Shown here piece by piece: positions 7,329-13,904 of a stretch of 29,024 nt of DNA. Within the stretch, counting starts at the first letter, position 1, and each line of letters starts with the position of its first letter. The stretch comes from a virus, in IMG/VR virus record IMGVR_UViG_3300042294_002031, positions 1 to 29,024 of that record. One strand, given 5' to 3'. The translations under genes were made by a program, and so were the position numbers. The notes beneath the pieces were generated by a model. The model saw only the letters and a program-made list of their open reading frames with translations. It searched no databases and was not told the origin of the DNA.

Positions 7329-8042
7329 TCATTTTTCTCTCACCAATTCGCCAGTCAGATATTTAATCATCAAGTCATAATCCAAAGGCATCACTTCAGG
7401 TAGAAGGCCGGATCGGTCTCCGCCTTGGAAGTTTTCATTCGCTTTAGTTCGCATCAGCCGAGCGCCTTTGCTGTCGCGGAAACAATAAAAAATAAAATCG
7501 CTCGCGCCATTCACATATCCCCGGCCACCGCTTGGGAGTGAAGAGTCGATGAACATTCGCTTCACACCTCGGTCCTCGCGCTCCATTTGCTTTGTGTGGG
7601 TGATGAACACAACGCCAAGGCCCGATCCCAAAAGCGCGTCAATGATTCGCTTGAACTCACGACGCACCATTGAGTGGCCAGCTCCCCATTCGCCTTCGCT
7701 TTCACTTTTCCAGCCGTTCTCGGTTAAGATTTGGCGAGCACACATCTCATATGCGTTATCGACAACGTCGATGACCACAGTTTTGAAATCATGCTGAGTG
7801 GTGCAAACGAGCTTTGCCGCTTCGCAAAACTCTTTCCACGTCTTAATGATGATCGGCTCGCCATTATCGTCGGTGAGCTGATTGACCTCCAAAAACTTTG
7901 TCCCGGCTTCAGTCGCTAGGAACAAAGCGTTTGGAAACTTTGACGCAAACGTGCTTTTGCCGCACTTGGGTTCACCGATGATCGTGAACACAAACTTTCG
8001 GGTATCGATTTCTTTGGCGCGTGGTTTAACTGGCAGTTTCAT
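7329..8042 (-). CDS. Sak4-like AAA/RecA-type recombination ATPase
   Basis: 237 residues. Walker A is GEPKCGKST at residues 23-31; Walker B is TVVIDVVD at about 88-95. Later motifs include GVVFITHTKQ and LPSGGRGYVNGASDFIFY. The size and motifs match the short RecA-like Sak4/AAA_24 proteins that, with a phage SSB, promote single-strand annealing. I place the start at ATG 8042, which follows AGGGGGAA at good spacing, rather than at the longer reading from 8075, which would run into the predicted promoter. First gene of a leftward operon with a promoter and possible operator just upstream. Confidence 0.88.
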   Translation of the reverse strand: MKLPVKPRAKEIDTRKFVFTIIGEPKCGKSTFASKFPNALFLATEAGTKFLEVNQLTDDNGEPIIIKTWKEFCEAAKLVCTTQHDFKTVVIDVVDNAYEMCARQILTENGWKSESEGEWGAGHSMVRREFKRIIDALLGSGLGVVFITHTKQMEREDRGVKRMFIDSSLPSGGRGYVNGASDFIFYCFRDSKGARLMRTKANENFQGGDRSGLLPEVMPLDYDLMIKYLTGELVREK

Positions 8043-8068
8043 TGGTTGATTTCCCCCTGTGAACTGGC

Positions 8069-8097
8069 AATACACTTGAACCTTTCAACATTGTCAA
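8069..8097 (-). promoter_or_regulatory. Leftward promoter of recombination operon with palindromic spacer
   Basis: On the minus strand a perfect -35, TTGACA (8097-8092), is separated by 17 bases from TGTATT (8074-8069, four of six to the -10 consensus). Transcription should start near 8062, giving a leader of about 20 bases before the Sak4-like start. The spacer contains the inverted repeat TTGAACCTTTCAA (8076-8088, plus-strand reading), well placed for a repressor to block polymerase. No repressor gene of known specificity was identified. Confidence 0.65.
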
Positions 8098-8135
8098 CCG
8101 CTCACACCGCAACATTTCCGAGGGGGAAAAGTTCG

Positions 8136-8333
8136 ATGACGCATGACCGACGCATCCAAACGCCGAAAGTGAAAACCAAGGACGCGCAAGTTGCGCATCT
8201 AGAAAAGCGACTTGTGAAGGCTCGAGAAAGCTATGAGCGAGCACTTGCGACTAACGACAAAACCAAAATCTGGAAGGCGCTCTCGCATGTGAACTTCATC
8301 GAAGCCGAGATCAAAAGTTGGAGTTTGGTCTAA
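8136..8333 (+). CDS. Small basic helical protein
   Basis: 65 residues, rich in Lys, Arg and Ala and probably mostly helical (KDAQVAHLEKRLVKARESYE). ATG 8136 follows a strong AGGGGGA with eight-base spacing; the frame stays open upstream to 8046 but that portion covers the divergent promoter. It is divergent from the recombination operon and is the first rightward gene of the replication region. No family recognised; a nucleic-acid or partner-protein contact is possible from charge alone. Confidence 0.65.
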   Translation: MTHDRRIQTPKVKTKDAQVAHLEKRLVKARESYERALATNDKTKIWKALSHVNFIEAEIKSWSLV

Positions 8334-8384
8334 GTGGGAAAGTAGCGCCCAAGACTGAAAGCTAATGGCGAAAGGCGAAATCTT

Positions 8385-8533
8385 GGGGGAAATCGTATTT
8401 TTCCCTAACGAGGGCTCCCCTAGTCGGTGGTTCAGGGCACCGACCGGATCATCGCACGACGTTAGTGCTTCCATTTCTTGGGCGCGTTTGACTGTTATGA
8501 ATCAAAGCCGAGTTCAGAATCAAGGGGGATTTC
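8385..8533 (+). promoter_or_regulatory. Hairpin-rich leader upstream of primase gene
   Basis: This 150-base stretch holds GGGAAA/TTTCCC (8387-8392 with 8400-8405) and a perfect seven-base-pair stem GTCGGTG/CACCGAC (8423-8429 with 8438-8444, loop of eight). A possible extended -10, TGTTATGAA, is at 8493-8501. AGGGGGA at 8523-8529 serves the primase. The segment may be a structured leader, an operator or a decayed coding stretch: the frame from ATG 8365 to 8565 is open but lacks a convincing ribosome-binding site and overlaps the primase start. Confidence 0.35.
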
Positions 8534-10861
8534 GTGTCGATGGATTATCAATCGAAACTTATTAGCTTTATGCAGGAAAACGGCATCGAGGTTGACGCGC
8601 TGGCGCTCGATGGCCAGTTTCACCGCCTGGGGCCAAAGAAATCGCAGTGGTATATCGGAAGCATCACGCTCGATGACTTAGGCCGCGAGCACTGGGTCGT
8701 GAGCTTTGGCGATTGGCGGCACGGAACATCGTTCACCAAATCTTCGTCTGCGTCGGCAAAGTGGTCCAAGTCGGAAAAGAAATTCGCCGAGGATGCCATT
8801 GCGAGGATGAAGGCGGACCAAGCCCATGCGAAAAAGCTGATCCAAGCCGCGACAGCTATCGAGTGCCAAAAGGAATTTGCGGCACTTCAAAGCTCGGGCT
8901 TCTCGCCCTACCTCGTTCGAAAGCGCATCGATCAAACCTTTGGTGCGAAAGTCGATGCTGATGGCGTCGTGCATGTGCCGATGCAAGATGTGTCGGGTGA
9001 GATGATCGGCGTTCAACGGATTTATCCTGACGGGTCAAAGTATTTCGCCTCCGGCCAGCGGGTCGCAGGCGGGTTTTTTGTCATGGGAAACTTCGACAAC
9101 AAATTCTGCTACATGACCGAAGGCTTCGCCACAGCCGCCACGATCTGGAAAGCGACGGGCGAGACTGTCATCGTGGCGTTTAACGCGAATAATTTAATGA
9201 GTGTCGCCGAAGCGATGCATGAAATAGGAAAGCGCGTGGTTGTGTGCGCTGACAACGATCAGTTTAGCCAGGCTGGAAATATCGGGATCAAGAAAGCAAG
9301 CGAAGTTGAGAAGCGATTTGGGTTTAAGTTTATCGCGCCCGTGTTCCAAGACCTATCGGCAAAGCCCACGGACTTTAATGATCTTGAAATCATCGAAGGG
9401 CTTCACCGCGTTCGCGATTTGCTGATTGTATCAACTCCCCCGCCTATGGAGCTGATGGAGTCTGAGCCCGTCAACATTGATGGCGTCCCGTCGGTGTTTG
9501 AAATCCAAGGCGAGATCACTGAAGAGGAAACAAAACAGACGGCCATGTCAGCGTTTCTCATTCGCGCAAGCGGTGGGCGAATCTTTTACGACTCAATGTT
9601 TGATCGGTGGTGGATTTTTGAAGGTGTCTGGCGAGCGATCACAAAAATCAAAGCGCAGTCGATGATATTGGAAGTGATGAAACAGCTTGTCCCGGCTGGG
9701 TTTTCGTCGTCGTTTTTTAATGGTGTGTTCAATCTTTTCACCATTGGCGTGGAGCGGGAACTACCCGAAAACGACCGGGGTCTCATTCCGTTTAGAAATG
9801 GATACCTTCGCGTAATTGATAATAGTTTTCATTCTCATTCACCAAGCGAGTTTTTTGATTGGCACATCCCATGCGATTACACGCGAGCTGTTGAGACACC
9901 GACGTGCGATGAGGTGTTTCATAATCTCGCGGGCGGGGATCCGACGAAATCGGATTACTGGCCCAAAATGTCGATCCTGAAATCCTACCTTGCCGCCATC
10001 GTTCGCGGCATGAGTGACCTGCAAAAGTATTTGGAGCTGATCGGCGAATCAGGGGCGGGGAAGTCCACCTACATGAATCTCGCCATGATGCTCGTGGGTG
10101 AACAGAATTGTCATTCGTCGTCTTTGCAGATCCTGCACAAATCCCCTTGGGAAACGTCGATGTTTTTAGGTAAGCGCCTTGTCGTGTTTCCGGATGAAAA
10201 TGATTTCGGTGGCAATGGTGATGTGCTGAAGTCTGCGACCGGACTTGATCCGCTTCGCTATGAACCCAAAGGCAAATCTATTGGCTCGAGCTTCATTTAT
10301 CGCGGAATGATTATCGTCTCGGCCAACAACTACATCACGTTTTCAGACAAATCGAACGCACTGGTCCGTCGCCGAATTCCAATCAAGATCGAAAACGCCA
10401 TTGAGGAAAGTAAGCGTGACACCAAGATCATGGATCGATTGCGAGCTGAGGTTCCAGCTTTGATCAATCAACTTGTGGCAATGGATGAGGAATCAGTGCG
10501 GGCCACACTTTCTTCGACGTCGGGGCTTTATGCAGACGAATCAAGAAATTCATTTATCAGCACCAACATCGTGGCGAGGTGGATGGATGATCGGTGCGAG
10601 TTTGGGCCAAACTTTGTTTCGCCAATTAACGGAGAATGGGGTGCATTTTCTCCGGGCCCGAAGCCTTTGTATGAGGATTTTCGGAAGTTTTGTGAGGTTG
10701 AAGGTGAGCGTTACGTTCCGAGCTTGGGTAGCTTTTCGAAACAAATTCGCAACGCGGCAAAGGTTCTTGGCAAGTCGATTGAAGATCAAGTGACGAGGGT
10801 TGAGTCCACGCCAAAACGAGTTTGGAAAGGGATTCGCGTGAACACAAAATCAACAACTTAA
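8534..10861 (+). CDS. Primase-helicase: Toprim-type primase fused to SF3/D5-like helicase
   Basis: 775 residues. The N-terminal half carries Toprim-like motifs: Glu196 in YMTEGFATAA, Asp240-Asn-Asp242 in VVCADNDQ and TDFNDL at 279-284. The C-terminal half is a superfamily 3 helicase: Walker A GESGAGKST at 504-512, Walker B VVFPDEND around Asp554-Glu555, a sensor segment IIVSANNYITF and an Arg-rich segment ALVRRRIPI. It should unwind and prime phage DNA. GTG 8534 lies four bases after AGGGGGA; ATG 8540 is the alternative. A candidate origin with iterons starts directly after its stop, which suggests this protein or a partner acts there. Confidence 0.88.
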   Translation: MSMDYQSKLISFMQENGIEVDALALDGQFHRLGPKKSQWYIGSITLDDLGREHWVVSFGDWRHGTSFTKSSSASAKWSKSEKKFAEDAIARMKADQAHAKKLIQAATAIECQKEFAALQSSGFSPYLVRKRIDQTFGAKVDADGVVHVPMQDVSGEMIGVQRIYPDGSKYFASGQRVAGGFFVMGNFDNKFCYMTEGFATAATIWKATGETVIVAFNANNLMSVAEAMHEIGKRVVVCADNDQFSQAGNIGIKKASEVEKRFGFKFIAPVFQDLSAKPTDFNDLEIIEGLHRVRDLLIVSTPPPMELMESEPVNIDGVPSVFEIQGEITEEETKQTAMSAFLIRASGGRIFYDSMFDRWWIFEGVWRAITKIKAQSMILEVMKQLVPAGFSSSFFNGVFNLFTIGVERELPENDRGLIPFRNGYLRVIDNSFHSHSPSEFFDWHIPCDYTRAVETPTCDEVFHNLAGGDPTKSDYWPKMSILKSYLAAIVRGMSDLQKYLELIGESGAGKSTYMNLAMMLVGEQNCHSSSLQILHKSPWETSMFLGKRLVVFPDENDFGGNGDVLKSATGLDPLRYEPKGKSIGSSFIYRGMIIVSANNYITFSDKSNALVRRRIPIKIENAIEESKRDTKIMDRLRAEVPALINQLVAMDEESVRATLSSTSGLYADESRNSFISTNIVARWMDDRCEFGPNFVSPINGEWGAFSPGPKPLYEDFRKFCEVEGERYVPSLGSFSKQIRNAAKVLGKSIEDQVTRVESTPKRVWKGIRVNTKSTT

Positions 10862-10873
10862 TGCGCTGTGTTT

Positions 10874-10968
10874 GTTACACATCGTTACACATCAACAAGG
10901 CGTGTCAGAAAATGATGTGTTGCGTTCGATGTGTTGTGTCGAAAAAATGTTACACATCGTTACACATC
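10874..10968 (+). repeat. GTTACACATC iterons (two tandem pairs)
   Basis: Four exact copies: 10874-10883, 10884-10893, 10949-10958 and 10959-10968. The pairs are 75 bases apart, each preceded by T, so a 21-base block is duplicated. Between them are two GATGTGTTG elements sharing the GATGTGT core in the opposite orientation. The spacing suggests binding of a multimeric initiator or regulator. Confidence 0.85.
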
Positions 10969-11071
10969 CGTTACGGATCGGTCGGTCGAAATTGTTTAAT
11001 GATTTCATGTTTGTAACAGTTGTTACAGTTGTTACATACATAAAAGAATAATAAAGAAAAAGGCATAAAAA

Positions 11072-11090
11072 TGGTGTCAAAATGACACCA
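11072..11090. promoter_or_regulatory. Perfect palindrome TGGTGTCA-AAA-TGACACCA
   Basis: An eight-base-pair inverted repeat with a three-base centre at the right edge of the AT-rich tract. It could be a protein-binding site or a short hairpin. There is no T-run, so it is not a terminator. A second palindrome follows six bases later. Confidence 0.55.
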
Positions 11091-11095
11091 AAAGA

Positions 11096-11110
11096 TGAGA
11101 ATCATTCTCA
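11096..11110. promoter_or_regulatory. 7-1-7 palindrome resembling a Fur box
   Basis: TGAGAATCATTCTCA is a perfect seven-base inverted repeat around a single base. It matches the 7-1-7 pattern TGAnAATnATTnTCA recognised by Fur iron regulators in many proteobacteria. No promoter or iron gene was identified next to it, so binding is conjecture; it may be one more palindrome of the origin. Confidence 0.35.
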
Positions 11111-11149
11111 ACAACGTAAAAAACTCAGAAGCGACTTAAACGCCGTTCG

Positions 11150-11296
11150 ATGTGTAACAAGTGTAACAAGCCACCAATCCCACCGATCTACGCGCTTGAT
11201 TCCCCACCATTGGATTTCGCAAAAGAACGCGGTGCGATTGCATCGCGGAGCACTGGCCTGTGGGTGTGGATGGGTCGAACATTGACGCATCGCTAA
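11150..11296 (+). CDS. Possible 48-residue peptide with CxxC motif
   Basis: A short open frame starting ATG 11150 reads MCNKCNKPP, with a CxxC pair, then a Pro-rich stretch and GLWVWMGRTLTHR. Composition looks protein-like, unlike the other two frames here. However the ATG lies inside a reverse iteron (GATGTGTAAC), no good ribosome-binding site is seen and the gene is very short. It could be a real micropeptide or the remains of a longer gene. The rest of 11171-11384 shows no other gene. Confidence 0.25.
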   Translation: MCNKCNKPPIPPIYALDSPPLDFAKERGAIASRSTGLWVWMGRTLTHR

Positions 11297-11384
11297 TCGC
11301 CTGTGGCTACATCGCGCAGCAACAAAGCGGTTGAACTGAAAAATGGGTGTGGTAACTACCTGTCACACAAACCTTGGGGGAAAC

Positions 11385-11651
11385 ATGAACCGATTGGGTG
11401 AGCTCTGGGCCAAAAAAGTATTTGCGGATGATCCTGATTTTCTAACTCTCGAATGGGAAGTCGAGGGCGTTGCTGTGTTGTTGGTTGTGCATCTTCCGTC
11501 ACTTCGTTGGCGAATGATGGCCGCACACGCTGGACTTTACCGCGCGGATCTAACGCCGTTGATTTCTGATTGGGTGAAAAAGTGCGCTGAAGAATACATC
11601 CATTTCATGGTGCCAATGATCTTGGATCAGCGCGGGGAGGTGCGGGCGTGA
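11385..11651 (+). CDS. Hypothetical small protein, first of accessory operon
   Basis: 88 residues, with a hydrophobic middle (VEGVAVLLVVHLPSLRWRM) and several Trp and charged residues. ATG 11385 comes three bases after GGGGGA, so I prefer it to ATG 11343, which has no such site. Its end overlaps the next GTG by the sequence GTGA. No family recognised. A weak promoter (TTGAAC 11331-11336 and TG-extended TAACTA 11353-11358) may drive the operon. Confidence 0.65.
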   Translation: MNRLGELWAKKVFADDPDFLTLEWEVEGVAVLLVVHLPSLRWRMMAAHAGLYRADLTPLISDWVKKCAEEYIHFMVPMILDQRGEVRA

Positions 11652-12136
11652 AGATCATCACAGTCCCGATCATCCGCGATTGGAAGCCGTGTTATGAACC
11701 GACAAAAGTCGTAAATGAGGATTGGTCAGGCACACTGCTGGACGTGCTTGCGCTTGATATTTCTATCGAAGATCGCTTTTGGGTTGTGCTGCGTGAAGAG
11801 TTGCTTGGCCCGAAAGTGTTGCGTCTCTTTGCAGTTCGTTGTGCCCGCAAAGTTCAACACTTGATGACAGATGAGCGGAGCATCAAAGCGTTGGAAGTCG
11901 CCGAGCGATTCGCTTTTGGAGAAGCGACGGATGAGGAGCTAGAGGCGGCGAGGGACGCAGCGTGGGCCACAGCGAGGGACGCAGCGTGGGCCACAGCGAG
12001 GGCCGCAGCGGGGGAAGCAGCGTGGGCCGCAGCGAGGGCCGCAGCGGGGGAAGCAGCGTGGGCCGCAGCGTGGGCGCGTCAGCTCGAAATCTTGCGCGAG
12101 TTGATTAACGAATTTCCGGAAGAGGTGCGAGCGTGA
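11648..12136 (+). CDS. Ala/Trp-repeat protein (Imm5-like phage family)
   Basis: 162 residues. The N-terminal two-thirds reads like a conserved phage and bacterial family: EDRFWVVLREELLGPKVLRL, then FAVRCARKVQHLM and ALEVAERFAFGEATDEEL. The C-terminal third is repetitive (DAAWATAR, AAAGEAAWAAAR) and must be a long Ala-rich helix. The pattern resembles the putative immunity protein family Imm5, whose role in phages is unproven. DNA repeats of 24 and 36 bases encode the helix. GTG start in a GTGA overlap with the upstream gene. Confidence 0.7.
   Translation: MKIITVPIIRDWKPCYEPTKVVNEDWSGTLLDVLALDISIEDRFWVVLREELLGPKVLRLFAVRCARKVQHLMTDERSIKALEVAERFAFGEATDEELEAARDAAWATARDAAWATARAAAGEAAWAAARAAAGEAAWAAAWARQLEILRELINEFPEEVRA
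11951..12070 (+). repeat. Tandem repeats of 24 and 36 bases within coding sequence
   Basis: A 24-base unit (11951-11974) is repeated exactly at 11975-11998; a 36-base unit (11999-12034) is repeated exactly at 12035-12070. All units are multiples of three, so changes in copy number keep the frame and only lengthen or shorten the Ala/Trp helix. Confidence 0.9.
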
Positions 12137-12450
12137 CGTTCTTTGAAGCATTGAAGGCGAATGAGACGAAGCCGGTTAAGTTCAACAACGATAGCAATCC
12201 GTGGGCCGTTGGCGAACTTATCGAGGCGCTAAATCGAGGATCGCTAGACGGGATTGTTTGCGCTTCAAACCAGTGGCTAGTCGTCGAGGAGCCGCTTGAG
12301 TTTTGGCTTTCAGTTGAGAACGACAAATCAATCGGTATGACTCGCTTTGATTCAAAACAAGAAGCTATCAGTAAAAGCGCGGGCCGTGGTTGGCCATACG
12401 TTGCTTTGTTCCGCGAGGTGCCCGGCACGCGGGAAGAGGTGAAGCCGTGA
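12133..12450 (+). CDS. Hypothetical phage protein
   Basis: 105 residues. The pattern FFEALKANETKPVKFNN, with Trp-containing segments (WAVGELIEAL, SNQWLVVEEPLEFWL) and a WPYVALFREV end, resembles small accessory proteins common in phages of Gram-negative bacteria. No catalytic motif is seen. It starts with GTG in a GTGA overlap and ends the same way, so translation is probably coupled to both neighbours. Confidence 0.65.
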   Translation: MTFFEALKANETKPVKFNNDSNPWAVGELIEALNRGSLDGIVCASNQWLVVEEPLEFWLSVENDKSIGMTRFDSKQEAISKSAGRGWPYVALFREVPGTREEVKP

Positions 12451-12698
12451 ATCAACAAGAAAAAATTGCGCAGTTAATTGAACGCCTCGCCGAAGCTGAG
12501 AAGGCGCTGGAGTTTTATGCAAGCCCTATCTCGTGGGATTGGCACTTGCAACAAGTCGAAATCGTTGATGACTCTGCAAATGCAACTATTGACGATTCAG
12601 ATTGCAGTGTCCCAATTGGGCTTTGCGACGCACGCGGCGGCAAGCGAGCGCGGGATTATTTCGAAAAGTGGCGCACAGGCGCGGAAGGTGAGAAGTGA
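12447..12698 (+). CDS. Small coiled-coil phage protein
   Basis: 83 residues. The N-terminus is a helix with heptad-like leucines (EKIAQLIERLAEAEKALEFY) and the C-terminus has GGKRARDYFEKW. This layout is typical of small uncharacterised phage accessory proteins. GTG 12447 sits in a GTGA overlap with the preceding gene, so I reject the longer frame reading from 12390. Function unknown. Confidence 0.6.
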   Translation: MNQQEKIAQLIERLAEAEKALEFYASPISWDWHLQQVEIVDDSANATIDDSDCSVPIGLCDARGGKRARDYFEKWRTGAEGEK

Positions 12699-13030
12699 AC
12701 AAGGTTAGATTCATTACATTCCGAAGTAACGGCGGCCTGTATGGCTTTCCTGCGCGACTCGCGGCTGAAGATCGCGCTAAGTATTACGCCGCCAGAGACC
12801 AAGAAACGACGTTCGATGAAGAGCTTCAGTTTACCATGCAAGACGACTATGAGGCGGTTGACTGGTTTCTCAATAACATGAACCCGAGCGATGTCTCGGA
12901 TCACCTGAGATGTTTTGTCCAACCAAACACTGACAACGCATCGCTCATCGCTAACGGCGAAGAATTCTTATTACGCGACTACGACGCCGACGATTTGCCG
13001 CCAATGATGCCAAACAAGGAATTCAAATAA
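12695..13030 (+). CDS. Hypothetical protein
   Basis: 111 residues, acidic, starting MNKVRFITFRSNGGLYGFPA and with LQFTMQDDYEAVDWFLNNM in the middle. No known domain recognised. GTG start in a GTGA overlap; stop overlaps the next ATG as TAATG. Confidence 0.6.
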   Translation: MNKVRFITFRSNGGLYGFPARLAAEDRAKYYAARDQETTFDEELQFTMQDDYEAVDWFLNNMNPSDVSDHLRCFVQPNTDNASLIANGEEFLLRDYDADDLPPMMPNKEFK

Positions 13031-13377
13031 TGCGTTCGCTCCACGACGCGGAAAAAGAAATCAAACGACTCAAAGCAGAGAACTGGACATTGAAAGTGAA
13101 ACTCGCCAGAGTTGTCGCTAGTCGTTTGATTAAGCGAAAACATAGGGGCGTGGATGAAAACCTCAAACTTGTTTCTGCTCGCGTTGGTAACACTTATTTC
13201 ACTTTCAGCTTCGATGACAGCCTGCCAGAGTCGCACGTCGATTCCGGTCGTGACGATGCCGCCCGTCGAAGTGACACCGACTCGATTGGCTTGGCCGCAG
13301 GCCGAGTGGACCGAAGTCTTGATGCAAGCGATTGCAACCGAACGGTTGACGGAACTCTCCCCGCTGGACGCGTCTGA
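13030..13377 (+). CDS. Possible coiled-coil protein overlapping transglycosylase gene
   Basis: 115 residues from ATG 13030, which overlaps the preceding stop (TAATG). The first 40 residues form a leucine-zipper-like helix (AEKEIKRLKAENWTLKVKLA) that looks genuinely coding. From 13154 on, it overlaps the transglycosylase gene in another frame for 224 bases, and that part reads like shadow sequence. It may be a real gene with a non-conserved tail, or the true product may be shorter through an unseen frameshift or deletion. Confidence 0.45.
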   Translation: MRSLHDAEKEIKRLKAENWTLKVKLARVVASRLIKRKHRGVDENLKLVSARVGNTYFTFSFDDSLPESHVDSGRDDAARRSDTDSIGLAAGRVDRSLDASDCNRTVDGTLPAGRV

Positions 13378-13774
13378 TTTTTCGTTGGATCCAGCAAACG
13401 CCGAGCATTGGGCCAAGCTTTTGGTTGAGATGGCGAAGTGGGAATCGGGCTGGAAGCCCACGAAGATTTACACTGAAGCGTTTCACGATGCCCAAGGGCG
13501 CAGGGTTGTGTCCACTGGGCTTTTCCAAATCAGCGTGGAATCCATGCGAGGGATCGGGTGCCGCGTGACTCAAGCGGAACTCTTGACGCCCGAGCGCAAC
13601 ATTCAATGCGCCGTCAAAGCCTTCGCTCATTATGTGCGGAAAGACTCGCGCATCGCTGGCCTTGGGCCCGGCCAATGGCGGGGCGGAGCTCGCTATTGGG
13701 CTGTGCTTAGGGGTGCGAATGATTACACGCGAAAGGCGCTCGCCTCAATCCGTCTAGCCGCCGCTCGCGGGTAG
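13154..13774 (+). CDS. Lipoprotein lytic transglycosylase (SLT-like)
   Basis: 206 residues. Residues 1-24 form a lipoprotein-like signal: Lys near the start, hydrophobic core FLLALVTLISLS and a lipobox ending MTAC, so Cys24 may be lipidated. The catalytic region has Glu97 in AKWESGWKP, followed by STGLFQIS at 120-127, as in SLT-type transglycosylases that cleave the glycan strand. The end (QWRGGARYWAVLR) also fits. ATG 13154 follows AGGGG with good spacing. It lies far from the lysis cassette, so it may act in entry, in envelope remodelling or as a second lysis enzyme. Confidence 0.75.
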   Translation: MKTSNLFLLALVTLISLSASMTACQSRTSIPVVTMPPVEVTPTRLAWPQAEWTEVLMQAIATERLTELSPLDASDFSLDPANAEHWAKLLVEMAKWESGWKPTKIYTEAFHDAQGRRVVSTGLFQISVESMRGIGCRVTQAELLTPERNIQCAVKAFAHYVRKDSRIAGLGPGQWRGGARYWAVLRGANDYTRKALASIRLAAARG

Positions 13775-13835
13775 ATTCGATTTAATAACAAAATGGCTGG
13801 GATTTGTATCGTTTTGGGATTTGTGCTTTTGTGCG

Positions 13836-13863
13836 TTGACATCGTGTGACGCTGTGTTACACT
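13836..13863 (+). promoter_or_regulatory. Promoter with GTTACAC-type operator
   Basis: TTGACA (13836-13841), 16-base spacer, then TACACT (13858-13863) with an extended TG at 13855-13856. Between and over these lies an imperfect palindrome, GTGTGAC (13844-13850) and GTTACAC (13856-13862). GTTACAC is also the core of the origin iterons. The position over the -10 is ideal for repression. It drives the gene pair 13905-14353, whose second gene is a ribbon-helix-helix protein. Confidence 0.6.
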
Positions 13864-13904
13864 GATTTTGTTAGCACGATGATTCAAAACGAAAGGCGGA
13901 CACG

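Larger units (their letters stand above)
10862..11170. other. Candidate replication origin with iterons
   Basis: Directly after the primase-helicase gene, GTTACACATC occurs as tandem pairs at 10874-10893 and 10949-10968, with a degenerate copy at 10970-10979 and an exact reverse copy at 11149-11158. GATGTGTTG appears at 10914-10922 and 10928-10936. GTTGTTACA is tandem at 11019-11036, part of the palindrome TGTAACA/TGTTACA. An AT-rich tract follows (11034-11072), then palindromes at 11072-11090 and 11096-11110. Iterons beside an AT-rich unwinding tract and a helicase gene are the usual signs of a phage origin. Inferred; not tested by composition skew. Confidence 0.65.

Noticed and set aside
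11082-11285. A 67-residue frame starting at ATG 11082
   Set aside because: Starts inside a palindrome without a ribosome-binding site, runs through iterons and has an irregular, non-protein-like composition.
11331-11358. TTGAAC/TAACTA as a firm promoter for the accessory operon
   Set aside because: The -10 matches consensus poorly; only a TG extension helps. Mentioned with the 11385 gene but not listed as a separate feature.
13793-13849. An 18-residue hydrophobic frame, MAGICIVLGFVLLCVDIV, between the transglycosylase and the RHH operon
   Set aside because: No ribosome-binding site, and its end overlaps the -35 and operator of the 13836 promoter; a chance hydrophobic frame in T-rich DNA is more likely.
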